Below, piece by piece: positions 1-8,719 of a stretch of 9,078 nucleotides of DNA. The notes under the pieces were generated by a model, which was given only the letters and a program-made list of their open reading frames with translations, was not told the DNA's origin and made no database searches. The DNA comes from Chloroflexota bacterium (lineage in GTDB: Bacteria > Chloroflexota > Dehalococcoidia > SM23-28-2 > RBG-16-64-32): assembly GCA_022564695.1 (NCBI GenBank), contig JADFKX010000076.1, positions 1-9,078 of the forward strand, given 5' to 3'. Position 1 is the first letter of the stretch. Each line of letters opens with the position of its first letter. A program made the position numbers and the translations under genes.

Positions 1-334
1 CGGACAGGACCAGCGGTAGTTTGTGGATGGCGGCCACCAGGTAGGGCAGCAGCGGCGTTTCGAACAGGTGAAACGGGAACCCCAGGTACCCCAGCGGGTT
101 CCAGCTTGCGTAGGGCCAGTTCTCATCGATGAACCGGGCGTAGCTCAGATAGGAGGCCTCGATGGACCCCATGTACTGGGTGTACTCCCCAGAGAACAGG
201 GGGAGAACGATCACCATGTTCAGCAGGGCCAGCCCCAGCGATATCGCCAGGACGCGGCCTGCCGTGGCCGTAACGCCAAAACTTACGCCGTGTCGTATCT
301 GCCCGAGGGCCTGAGAGGAAACCGCCACGTTCAT
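1..334 (-). CDS. Polytopic membrane protein, N-terminal part (PTPS-related / membrane glycosyltransferase-like)
   Basis: This is an open frame read on the minus strand from an ATG at 332-334 that runs off the left edge without a stop, giving 111 residues of N-terminus. A hydrophobic helix lies at about residues 27-47. It is followed by an extracytoplasmic-looking stretch rich in Trp, Tyr and Pro (around ENWPYASWNPLGYLGFPFH), then a second hydrophobic stretch. From memory, a first helix followed by an aromatic W-NPLG-G-PFH-type loop is typical of large bacterial membrane proteins of the PTPS-related (PF10131), YfhO or GT-C glycosyltransferase kind; I cannot separate these from the fragment. 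It starts 19 bases after the stop of the repeat protein, so it probably belongs to the same transcript. An AGGG lies just before the ATG, at very short spacing. An in-frame stop lies shortly upstream, so this ATG is the only standard start. Confidence is good for coding and modest for family. Confidence 0.7.
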   Translation of the reverse strand, partial: MNVAVSSQALGQIRHGVSFGVTATAGRVLAISLGLALLNMVIVLPLFSGEYTQYMGSIEASYLSYARFIDENWPYASWNPLGYLGFPFHLFETPLLPYLVAAIHKLPLVLS

Positions 335-353
335 GTCCCTGCCCGCTCAGCCA

Positions 354-1616
354 TCATGAGATCAACACCTTGATCTTCCCGGAGCCGTCGTCGATGACCT
401 GGAGGGGAACATCAGTTTTGTCGACCTCCTTAAGCCACCGCGACAGCCCGTGCGACAGCTCGGCCAGCCCCAGGCCCTTGACTGTAAATTCCGACGCACC
501 AGCTCGTGTCTTGGGGGCCATGGAACCAACCTTTAGCACCAAGCCGAACTCGTCTCTTGGAGCCCCAACTTCCGTTAGGGCCGCCGTTACGATGGAAAGC
601 TGGCCCGCAAGGTCCTCTCGGCCGAAAGCCTTGGCGAGGATGCGGGCAGCCTCCGTCGGCGCCGCCGCTGCCGGCGGCGCGGCCGGGACGTCCGTTGCCG
701 TACCCTGCTCAGGCTCCGTTGCGCTAGCGATGGCTGCTGCCGGCGTCTCAGCAGGCCCGGCGGCGACCGCTGTGCCTTCGACCGCAGCAATTTCTTCCGA
801 CTGGTCCGCTGGCCTTCGCATCTTCAGTTGGGACTGAGCGTAGGCGAGAGAGGCCGTCACGGCCTCTCTCAGAGCGCGGAGGGGACGGCGCCATCCGCTG
901 ATTCGGGCGCCGATCAGCAACATCCGTTCGGTCTCCCCCATGACCGAAGGCGCGCTGAGTTGGGCCATCTGGTTCGCACGGAAGCGCTGCCGCTGGTACG
1001 GTTGATCCTGACCCAGCAACACCCGTTCCGCCTTCCCTAGCACAGCAGGGGCCTCAAGCTGGGCTTGCTGCAGCGCCAGGATCCGGTGCCTCTTATCGAG
1101 TCCGGTTTGAGGTATCGATCGCCTCTCGGTTCCGACCAGCAGGATTCTGTCCGCCGCGGCCAGCACGGAAGTGCCGTCGATCTGGGCCATCTGGACGTCA
1201 CGGAAACGCTGCCTTCTGGCCAGCCAGGCGGGGCTTGCCAGCATGCGCTCGGCCTTGCCCTGTCGTGGGGGTGTCTTAAGCTGCGTCTCTTGGAGCGCCT
1301 TGAACTGCAGACGCTTGCTGGGCCTGCTTTCCGATATCAGCGCTCTGTCAGTCCGGCTCAGGACTACCGGCGTCTCCAACTGGGCACGCTGCGCCGTCTC
1401 AAGCAGGCGCCTTTTGCCGCGCCCAGATAGGGCAACGGCAGGAGCTGGCGCCGGCCCGTCGGGCTGCGCCCTGGACGCCGGGGGCTCGGCTTGACGCCGG
1501 GGCTGCCTCTTCCGCCGCTTGGCTAGAAACAGCTCCCGATCGGCCGTGCCTAGCGACGTGCCACGATCGAGCTGAGCTTCTTGCCCAGACCGGAACTTTT
1601 CTTTCTTATCGACCAT
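354..1616 (-). CDS. ParA-partner candidate: protein with six ~33-residue AQL repeats
   Basis: This is a 420-residue protein of no family I recognise. Residues 5-240 hold six imperfect copies of a repeat with the rough pattern R-F/I-x3-Q-x-AQL-x2-P/T-x-V/S-L/M-G-x-A/T-E/D-R-x-L-L. The second Gln of each copy falls at residues 15, 79, 112, 145, 186 and 219. The basic period is therefore 33 residues (99 bases), with an 8-residue insertion between copies 4 and 5 and a basic, Pro-rich linker of about 31 residues between copies 1 and 2. Residues 270-320 are an Ala/Pro/Glu-rich, probably disordered linker. Residues 320-420 form a compact C-terminal domain. No membrane helix or signal peptide is seen. 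The first 67 bases overlap the end of parA in another frame. The ATG at 1616 is kept because repeat copy 1 begins at residue 5, partly inside that overlap. The context suggests a partner or cargo adaptor of the ParA ATPase, which is an inference. Confidence 0.85.
   Translation of the reverse strand: MVDKKEKFRSGQEAQLDRGTSLGTADRELFLAKRRKRQPRRQAEPPASRAQPDGPAPAPAVALSGRGKRRLLETAQRAQLETPVVLSRTDRALISESRPSKRLQFKALQETQLKTPPRQGKAERMLASPAWLARRQRFRDVQMAQIDGTSVLAAADRILLVGTERRSIPQTGLDKRHRILALQQAQLEAPAVLGKAERVLLGQDQPYQRQRFRANQMAQLSAPSVMGETERMLLIGARISGWRRPLRALREAVTASLAYAQSQLKMRRPADQSEEIAAVEGTAVAAGPAETPAAAIASATEPEQGTATDVPAAPPAAAAPTEAARILAKAFGREDLAGQLSIVTAALTEVGAPRDEFGLVLKVGSMAPKTRAGASEFTVKGLGLAELSHGLSRWLKEVDKTDVPLQVIDDGSGKIKVLIS
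897..1604 (-). repeat. Array of six ~99-base coding repeats (33-residue units)
   Basis: This array encodes the AQL repeats of the preceding protein. The units are diverged, but copies 4 and 6 still share near-identical DNA: around 1182-1215 and 960-993 the plus strand reads TGGGCCATCTGG followed by CACGGAA and CGCTGCC at matching spacing, 222 bases apart. This points to growth by internal duplication. The glutamine, leucine and arginine positions are the most conserved. Confidence 0.8.
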
Positions 1617-2383
1617 CTCTTCTTGTTTCTACTGGCCACCTCTTCCGCCAAGTGGCGATAGCATTGCGCCAGGTCAGAGGAAGAGGCGTAATTCGTGATC
1701 GGCTTCCCTAGCATGGCTGCCTCGTCAGCCTTTATTGATGTTGGTATGACTGTATCGAACATTGTGTCCGTGAAGCGGCTTCTGTAAGTCTCCTCGATGG
1801 TCTGGTCGTAGATAGTCCTGCGGTTGATGTTACCCAGGAGAATGCCGCAGATGCGGAGGTCGGGGTTGACCTCCTCCTGCACCAGCTTGATGCTCTCCAG
1901 CGTGTCCTTGAGCGCCTCGGTGCCGTAGGTAGAGCCGTCGACGGGAATGATCACCTCCTGGGCCGCCACCAGGGCGTTCGATGTGAGGATGCTCAGGCTG
2001 GGGGGACAGTCGATGAGGACGAAGTCGAAACCATCCGGCAGGAACTTGGTCAGGCAGGACCGCAGGCGGTTGTGATGCCCGGCCAGCTCGCCGTATCGCA
2101 GCTCGATGACCTTGAGGTCCGGGTCGGCGGGTATCAGGAAGAGATTCTCCACAGGCGTAGGCTGCACCAGCTTTGCGAACTCGTCGCTGGGCGTCATCAG
2201 GACGCTGGACGTCTTGGGCCCGTCACCGTTAATGCTGAGGGAACGGCTGAAGCTCCCCTGGGGATCGAGATCTATCACCAGGACGCGGTGGCGCTGTTCG
2301 GCTAATGCCCCGGCCAAGTTGAAGGTAGTGGTGGTCTTTCCGGACCCCCCCTTGCGGTTGACGATGCAGATGATCCTTGTCAT
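1550..2383 (-). CDS. parA: ParA/Soj/MinD-family ATPase
   Basis: This 277-residue protein is a deviant-Walker ATPase that dimerises on ATP and uses DNA or membrane as a matrix to position a cargo (plasmid, chromosome origin or protein complex). The deviant Walker A motif KGGSGKTT is at residues 11-18, with signature Lys11 and P-loop Lys16. The A' motif IDLDPQG is at 37-43 and Walker B IDCPPSL at 124-130. The length is normal for the chromosomal Soj type, and there is no N-terminal HTH as in plasmid P1-type ParA. The last ~26 residues are very basic (KK, RKK, GKK, ARR), which could bind DNA or act as an amphipathic membrane tail. No ParB or obvious parS lies in the window; the overlapping downstream repeat gene takes the usual ParB/adaptor position. 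The start is fixed by GAGAGGTG seven bases upstream of the ATG. The gene symbol denotes the family, not proven function in chromosome segregation. Confidence 0.93.
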   Translation of the reverse strand: MTRIICIVNRKGGSGKTTTTFNLAGALAEQRHRVLVIDLDPQGSFSRSLSINGDGPKTSSVLMTPSDEFAKLVQPTPVENLFLIPADPDLKVIELRYGELAGHHNRLRSCLTKFLPDGFDFVLIDCPPSLSILTSNALVAAQEVIIPVDGSTYGTEALKDTLESIKLVQEEVNPDLRICGILLGNINRRTIYDQTIEETYRSRFTDTMFDTVIPTSIKADEAAMLGKPITNYASSSDLAQCYRHLAEEVASRNKKRWSIRKKSSGLGKKLSSIVARR

Positions 2384-2390
2384 ACCATTT

Positions 2391-2398
2391 CACCTCTC
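2391..2398 (-). promoter_or_regulatory. Ribosome binding site of the parA-like gene
   Basis: GAGAGGTG on the minus strand matches the anti-Shine-Dalgarno core and lies seven bases before the ATG at 2383, which fixes that start. Confidence 0.75.
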
Positions 2399-2531
2399 GC
2401 GGCTAGATTCGGCAGAAGCCCCAATTTAATTCTCATATCAATAATTCCTATTCACCTAAGCTAATTAGATGTCCTAACACCGGTCATCGTTACATTTAAC
2501 CTGTCAACCACAGCGGCCTATTTCCATTTCT
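2399..2531 (-). other. AT-rich intergenic spacer between the exosortase and parA genes
   Basis: This spacer is visibly richer in A+T than everything around it and probably holds the promoter of the parA operon on the minus strand. A perfect TTGACA (complement of 2502-2507) is present, but no acceptable -10 box lies 16-18 bases from it, so no promoter is called. I see no clear hairpin terminator after the exosortase gene, so readthrough into parA remains possible. Confidence 0.4.
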
Positions 2532-3160
2532 CTATTCAATTGCTTCCACCTCCTCATCGTCCTTGGATTCCAGAACGTAGTTGATAGCGAAATACCAGAA
2601 CAGCGCCAGCCAGACGATAGTCATGACCGTGCCGCCGTAGTCGTGGGCCAGCACCGCCGGCAGCCGGCCGAAGTAGTAGGCCACCATGGCGATACCGGCG
2701 ATGCGCAGCAGGTTGATCCAGATGATGCCCAGGAGGCCCAGGCTGAGTGCGCGGAGCTGGCTGGCCAGGGTGTAGCGCCCCCCCAGGCCGGTCTTGACGG
2801 TCAGGGCGAACAGGATCAGGCTCTGCCAGCCCACGCAGTTCCAGCTGATGAACACCGGCAGCGGGAAATCGCCGCCGCCGATGTAGATGGAGGTGCTGCT
2901 GACGCTGACGTCGACCCCCAGCGGCGATAGCAGCACCGCCACCATCCGCGCCTCCGCCGGCACGATCCACTCCCGCAGGACGCCGTCCAGCTGCATCGTC
3001 ATCACCATCGCCGTCATGAACTCGTTGAACGTGGTGATGAAGGGCAGCAGCAGCAGCGTCACGGCGCTGAGGAGCAGGATCAGCTGATAGGTGTCCCGTC
3101 CGCGCTCAGCGGGCATCTCCGCCGCTGCGCTGAAGCTCATCCGGTCGGACACGGGCTCGC

Positions 3161-3164
<4 letters not shown>
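2532..3164 (-). CDS. Exosortase/archaeosortase-family transpeptidase (XrtG-like context)
   Basis: This is a 210-residue integral membrane cysteine protease/transpeptidase of the exosortase/archaeosortase superfamily. The family cleaves C-terminal sorting signals (short motif, membrane helix, basic tail) on the outer face of the cytoplasmic membrane. The predicted triad is visible: Cys110 in SWNCVGWQS, Arg154 in NLLRIAGI and His174 in AHDYGG. Hydrophobic segments lie at about residues 25-45, 103-123, 138-164 and 177-197. The tail (SKDDEEVEAIE) is acidic. The length suits short archaeosortase or XrtG-like forms rather than the long EpsH-type exosortases. The ATG overlaps the stop of the glycosyltransferase gene (ATGA), and a perfect AGGAGG lies eight bases upstream, so the two are almost certainly translationally coupled. 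The same open frame continues upstream as a shadow inside the glycosyltransferase gene, so the longer start is rejected. The substrate is unknown; no PEP-CTERM protein is seen in the window. Confidence 0.92.
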
Positions 3165-6132
<2,968 letters not shown>

Positions 6133-6136
<4 letters not shown>

Positions 6137-6168
6137 TTCATGCAGAGTCTCAAGGCTTTGGTTCTCCT
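6133..6168 (-). promoter_or_regulatory. Possible leader mini-ORF with Shine-Dalgarno upstream of the glycosyltransferase
   Basis: The only good ribosome binding site in this leader, AGGAGA (6168-6163), is too far from the gene start. Nine bases after it, a TTG (6153) opens a six-codon frame, TTG AGA CTC TGC ATG AAG, that ends in a TGA overlapping the GTG at 6136 (GTGA). This is the geometry of translational coupling and would favour the GTG as the real start. The frame is too short to judge by itself. Confidence 0.3.
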
Positions 6169-6230
6169 AATGAAAAGACGGGCCCGGGGAGCCGCACAGT
6201 ATCGTCCAGAAGTACGGTTTTAGACGCGAA

Positions 6231-6257
6231 AAAGACCGATCTTTTGGATCGGTCTTT
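6231..6257 (-). terminator. Intrinsic terminator of the kinase/regulator operon
   Basis: A perfect 11-base inverted repeat (AAAGACCGATC / GATCGGTCTTT) has a five-base loop. On the minus strand it is followed by more T, giving a TTTTT run before CGCG. It lies about 50 bases beyond the response-regulator stop and separates the two-component operon from the glycosyltransferase gene. A weaker T run on the other side gives little support for plus-strand use. Confidence 0.9.
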
Positions 6258-6308
6258 AGTCTGAATTCGCGGCGGAGTTAAGCCAAGAGTCGTAAGACCT
6301 TGGTCGGA

Positions 6309-6965
6309 CTATTCATCCAGGTCCACCAGCCCGCTCTTAACGGCGACGACTATGGCCTGGCTGCGCGTCGAGACGTTCATCTTGCGATAGATGCTGCTGA
6401 AGTGGGCCTTCACCGTCTTCTCCGCGATATACAGCCTCTGGGCGATCTCCTTATTGCTTAGCCCCGCCGTGAGCGCTTCCAGCACCTCTTTTTCTCTGGG
6501 GCTCAGCTTATCATCGGCGTGATTGGAGCCGTCCTCGGTCAACTGCCTGAACTGGGTCAAGACCTTATTGAGGACTGAGGGATCGACCAGTGACTCATCC
6601 TGGACCGCGCTCTTGATCGCCTTCACCAGGTCTTCCGGGCTCACGTCCTTCAACAGGTAGCCGCTGGCCCCGTACCTCAAGCAATCGAAAACATACTCGT
6701 CGTCATCGTAGTTGGTGAGAGCAATGACATGCACCTCGGGGAACCTTGCCCTTATTTCCCTCGTGGCCTGAACCCCGTCCAGTTCGGCCATCCTGATGTC
6801 CATCAGAACGACGTCGGGCCGAAGTTGTTCCGTCATATCTATCGCTTCTCGCCCGTCCGCAGCCTCCCCGACGACCTTGATATCATCCGCCATATTGAGC
6901 AGGGCGATTAAGCCTTCCCGGACGATGACGTGGTCGTCAGCGATGAGAACCTTGCATTCGCTCAT
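6309..6965 (-). CDS. NarL/FixJ-family response regulator
   Basis: This is a 218-residue cytoplasmic transcription factor. The receiver domain at residues 4-122 has Asp10/Asp11, phospho-acceptor Asp56 (VVLMD), switch Thr84 and Lys106. The C-terminal LuxR-type helix-turn-helix at about 153-212 has LSPREKEVLEALTAG, NKEIAQRLYIAEKTVKAH and KMNVSTRSQA. All key residues are present and the length is standard, so a normal phosphorylation-activated DNA-binding regulator is expected. Its ATG follows the kinase TAG directly (TAGATG), so the two are translationally coupled and are almost certainly a cognate pair. Targets cannot be read from the sequence; the glycosyltransferase operon immediately downstream is the obvious candidate, by position only. 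Confidence 0.96.
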   Translation of the reverse strand: MSECKVLIADDHVIVREGLIALLNMADDIKVVGEAADGREAIDMTEQLRPDVVLMDIRMAELDGVQATREIRARFPEVHVIALTNYDDDEYVFDCLRYGASGYLLKDVSPEDLVKAIKSAVQDESLVDPSVLNKVLTQFRQLTEDGSNHADDKLSPREKEVLEALTAGLSNKEIAQRLYIAEKTVKAHFSSIYRKMNVSTRSQAIVVAVKSGLVDLDE

Positions 6966-7667
6966 CTAGCCGCGCGCCTGTCGGGTGCCTAGGGGAATGA
7001 CGGCGGATATTTCGGTACCGCTTTGCGGGGCGCTCTGCACGTGCAGACTGCCGCCCAGCAGGTGCGCCCGCTCGTGCATGCCCACCATACCGAATTTCTT
7101 CTCCTCCTCCGCCTTGGCCAGCGTGGGCTCAACCTCGAACCCGATGCCGTCATCCTTGACGGCCACCATCACCTGCTGCTGATCAATGCTCACGCGCACC
7201 TGGATGCGTCTGGCCTTCGCGTGTTTGGTGGCGTTCAGCAAGGCTTCCCGCACGATGTAGTACAGGCTCCCGGCGATAGACAGGGGCAGGTCCACTCGTA
7301 CCTTCGTCGCCTTGAATGCAATAGCGATGCCTTTCTCCTGGCTGAGTTCGTCACAATGGCGGCGTAGTGCCTTCACCAGACCCAGCTCCTTCACCGCCGT
7401 CAACCGCAGGTCAAACGTCAGCTGTCGCAGCTGGTGCAGGCACTTGCGGGCCAGCATCTTGGCGCGGCTCAGGGGAGCGAGGACCTGACTGGAGTCCTTC
7501 GTATAGACCTTCTCGCAGATCTCTAACTGCAGCACGGCCCCCGTCAGCTCCTGGATCAAGCCATCGTGGATCTCCTGGGCAAGGCGCTGCCTTTCGCCCT
7601 CGATGAACTTACCGTTCCCGTCAACGGGCTGAGTTGGGGCCCGCGTCTGCTTAACTATCACCTTCAT
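6966..7667 (-). CDS. Sensorless NarL/DegS-type histidine kinase
   Basis: This is a 233-residue soluble kinase. It has a HisKA_3 dimerisation/phospho-acceptor segment with RLAQEIHDGLIQ (His34), then an HATPase domain with an N-box (REALLNATKHA, Asn145), a G1 box DDGIGF (172-177) and a G2-like GMVGMHERA. Only about 25 residues precede the phospho-acceptor helix. There is no membrane helix, PAS, GAF or HAMP domain, so the input must come from another protein or from the N-terminal tail. The ATG at 7667 is chosen because GAGG lies four bases upstream; a TTG five codons earlier has no ribosome binding site. It ends with TAG touching the ATG of the response regulator. The frame upstream of the start shows no recognisable remnant of a sensor domain before a stop codon. 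Confidence 0.93.
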   Translation of the reverse strand: MKVIVKQTRAPTQPVDGNGKFIEGERQRLAQEIHDGLIQELTGAVLQLEICEKVYTKDSSQVLAPLSRAKMLARKCLHQLRQLTFDLRLTAVKELGLVKALRRHCDELSQEKGIAIAFKATKVRVDLPLSIAGSLYYIVREALLNATKHAKARRIQVRVSIDQQQVMVAVKDDGIGFEVEPTLAKAEEEKKFGMVGMHERAHLLGGSLHVQSAPQSGTEISAVIPLGTRQARG

Positions 7668-7935
7668 GTCGCCTCTTTTCAATAGGGAATTCAGGGTAGG
7701 ATGACCTCTCCACAGTCTGAGGACGTATTGCCACTCAGCGTTGTTGCATAGTTAATCCGTAAAGTTACTCCATCCCACGCGGCTGCCTCCAGCGCTGGGG
7801 GACGCTGAAGGACTCAAAACTCATCCGCATCTGGAGGGGTTGACCCCCGACCTAGTTCGGCCCAGGCTAAGGCAGCAAGTTCTCATGGATGCTGGTGCCG
7901 ATTGTTTCATTCTCGCGTGGTGTGGGAGTGCCTGA

Positions 7936-7992
7936 TTGACCGCCCGGGGCTTGGCGCCCCAAATGCCCGCATCAGCTTTGACAGGCGGTCAA
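7936..7992. repeat. Nested inverted repeats
   Basis: TTGACCGCC (7936-7944) and GGCGGTCAA (7984-7992) are perfect 9-base inverted repeats enclosing about 39 bases. Inside them a smaller hairpin is formed by GGGGC (7946-7950) and GCCCC (7956-7960). The fold could be an RNA structure or a pair of protein-binding sites; there is no T run to make it a terminator. Confidence 0.6.
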
Positions 7993-8075
7993 AAGGAGCG
8001 TCCAGCAAACTGAGAAGCCTCCCAGCATTTGTCGCCATTTTGTGGCCATGCTGGCCGACAAGCCCAGGGACGAAG

Positions 8076-8163
8076 CTCGTCACGACGGGACGAGGGTGAC
8101 AGTATTCAGATACAAAACTGTCACCACCATGACGTGGTGGGAGTGACGGGACATGCCGGGACA
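8076..8163. repeat. Cluster of inverted and direct repeats abutting the tRNA fragment
   Basis: Three perfect inverted repeats follow one another: CTCGTC/GACGAG (8076-8081, 8089-8094), GGTGACAGT/ACTGTCACC (8095-8103, 8117-8125) and CCACCA/TGGTGG (8124-8129, 8135-8140). The direct repeat CGGGACA comes next at 8147-8153 and 8157-8163, one helical turn apart. Such spacing is typical of recombinase or excisionase arm sites beside an attachment core, which would suit the adjacent tRNA fragment. Confidence 0.6.
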
Positions 8164-8175
8164 AGCTGTCGCGAT

Positions 8176-8220
8176 CTTTTAATCCGGGAGTCGTGGGTTC
8201 GAATCCCACCGGGCCCTCCA
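8176..8220 (+). other. Putative attachment site: 3' half of tRNA-Lys(UUU)
   Basis: This is the 3' part of a tRNA beginning in the anticodon loop: loop CTTTTAA (8176-8182), 3' anticodon strand TCCGG, five-base variable loop GAGTC, perfect T arm GTGGG-TTCGAAT-CCCAC (8193-8209), 3' acceptor strand CGGGCCC, discriminator T and encoded CCA (8218-8220). The bases before it (GCGAT) do not pair with TCCGG. No 5' acceptor GGGCCCG or D arm occurs upstream, so this is not a working tRNA. A break at the anticodon loop with an intact 3' end is the standard product of tyrosine-recombinase integration into a tRNA gene. The orientation places the integrated DNA to the left and the old chromosome to the right. 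A decayed tRNA pseudogene is the alternative. Confidence 0.8.
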
Positions 8221-8392
8221 TCCTCCAATATGTAGAGCCGGACGGCCAAGAAGCCATCTCCGACCGCTGGACACCCGGATTACCAGTACTGAGCCCTAAG
8301 ACCGGCTGCTTGCCAGAACTGTGCTCTGGACCCTCTGCCTTTCCTGCCAGGTCTCGCGACTAGGCTACTCCCGGGCCCTCGTCATCCTCGAC

Positions 8393-8632
8393 CTATCCAC
8401 GCTGCGCTACTTTGCCACGGGCAAGTTCTGGCCGCTGTAAGTCGAAACGAATGCGGCGGCGGAGGCAGGCGTACGTAGGGTCGATGTCACCGACGATGCA
8501 GCCTCCCAGGACAAGTTCTCCCCGACCTTCGGCCTTCATCGTCTCGGGCGCCGGATATCCGTAGACGATGGGGAGGACGGCGTCGGACCGACTGCATTTC
8601 GGACATGGCTTGGCGCTTGGCTTCCGTCGCAT
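8393..8632 (-). CDS. Small CPxC zinc-ribbon-like conserved hypothetical protein
   Basis: This 79-residue protein has CPKC at residues 10-13, the segment LPIVYGYPAPE at 20-30, LGGC with Cys45, and PTYAC with Cys56. From memory this matches a widespread family of small uncharacterised bacterial proteins with CPxC, PIVYGxP and GGC blocks ending in a second CxxC. Here the expected last Cys (residue 59) is Arg, one transition away (CGC for TGC), so a metal site would be incomplete or use Cys45. The ATG at 8632 with AGGG nearby is preferred to a GTG four codons upstream without a ribosome binding site. The last ~20 residues after the motif look unrelated to the family. It lies on the presumed old-chromosome side of the tRNA fragment. 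No function is known to me. Confidence 0.65.
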   Translation of the reverse strand: MRRKPSAKPCPKCSRSDAVLPIVYGYPAPETMKAEGRGELVLGGCIVGDIDPTYACLRRRIRFDLQRPELARGKVAQRG

Positions 8633-8719
8633 ATGCCCTACCACAATAGCATGTCAAACAATAATCTCGGAATCGGCGCCGCTCGAGTTCCGCATCCCCG
8701 GCGATCTTCCATCGCATTT

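Larger units (their letters stand above)
7668..8175. other. Gene-free region rich in inverted and direct repeats next to the tRNA fragment
   Basis: I find no supportable gene in these ~500 bases. The left part should hold the promoter of the kinase/regulator operon, but no convincing -35/-10 pair is visible. The right part holds several perfect inverted repeats (separate entries) and the hexamer CGGGAC at 8086, 8147 and 8157. The frames that are open here match no family I know. Confidence 0.5.

Noticed and set aside
23..373. Plus-strand ORF of 116 codons at the left edge
   Set aside because: It is antisense to the membrane-protein frame, which has hydrophobic helices and a sensible start 19 bases after the previous gene.
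2502..2507. Perfect minus-strand TTGACA as a -35 box for parA
   Set aside because: The hexamer 17 bases downstream is ACCGGT, and no better -10 lies at 16-18 bases, so a promoter is not called.
8176..8220. Complete tRNA-Lys gene
   Set aside because: The 5' acceptor strand, D arm and 5' anticodon strand are absent; only the 3' half is present.
7907..8257. Minus-strand ORF containing GPVGFEPTTPG
   Set aside because: This peptide is the well-known artefact of translating the antisense of a tRNA T-arm/acceptor end; it covers the tRNA fragment and the repeat region.
8310..8440. Plus-strand stretch reading LGYSRALVIL, reminiscent of IS21 IstA transposases
   Set aside because: Only a handful of residues agree, the frame soon stops and part lies antisense to the zinc-ribbon-like gene. 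A remnant of an insertion sequence cannot be supported without a search.
8487..8717. 76-codon minus-strand frame starting two bases after the upstream stop
   Set aside because: Most of it overlaps the CPxC gene in another frame and its tail is Arg/Pro-rich shadow sequence; the CPxC gene has recognisable family blocks.
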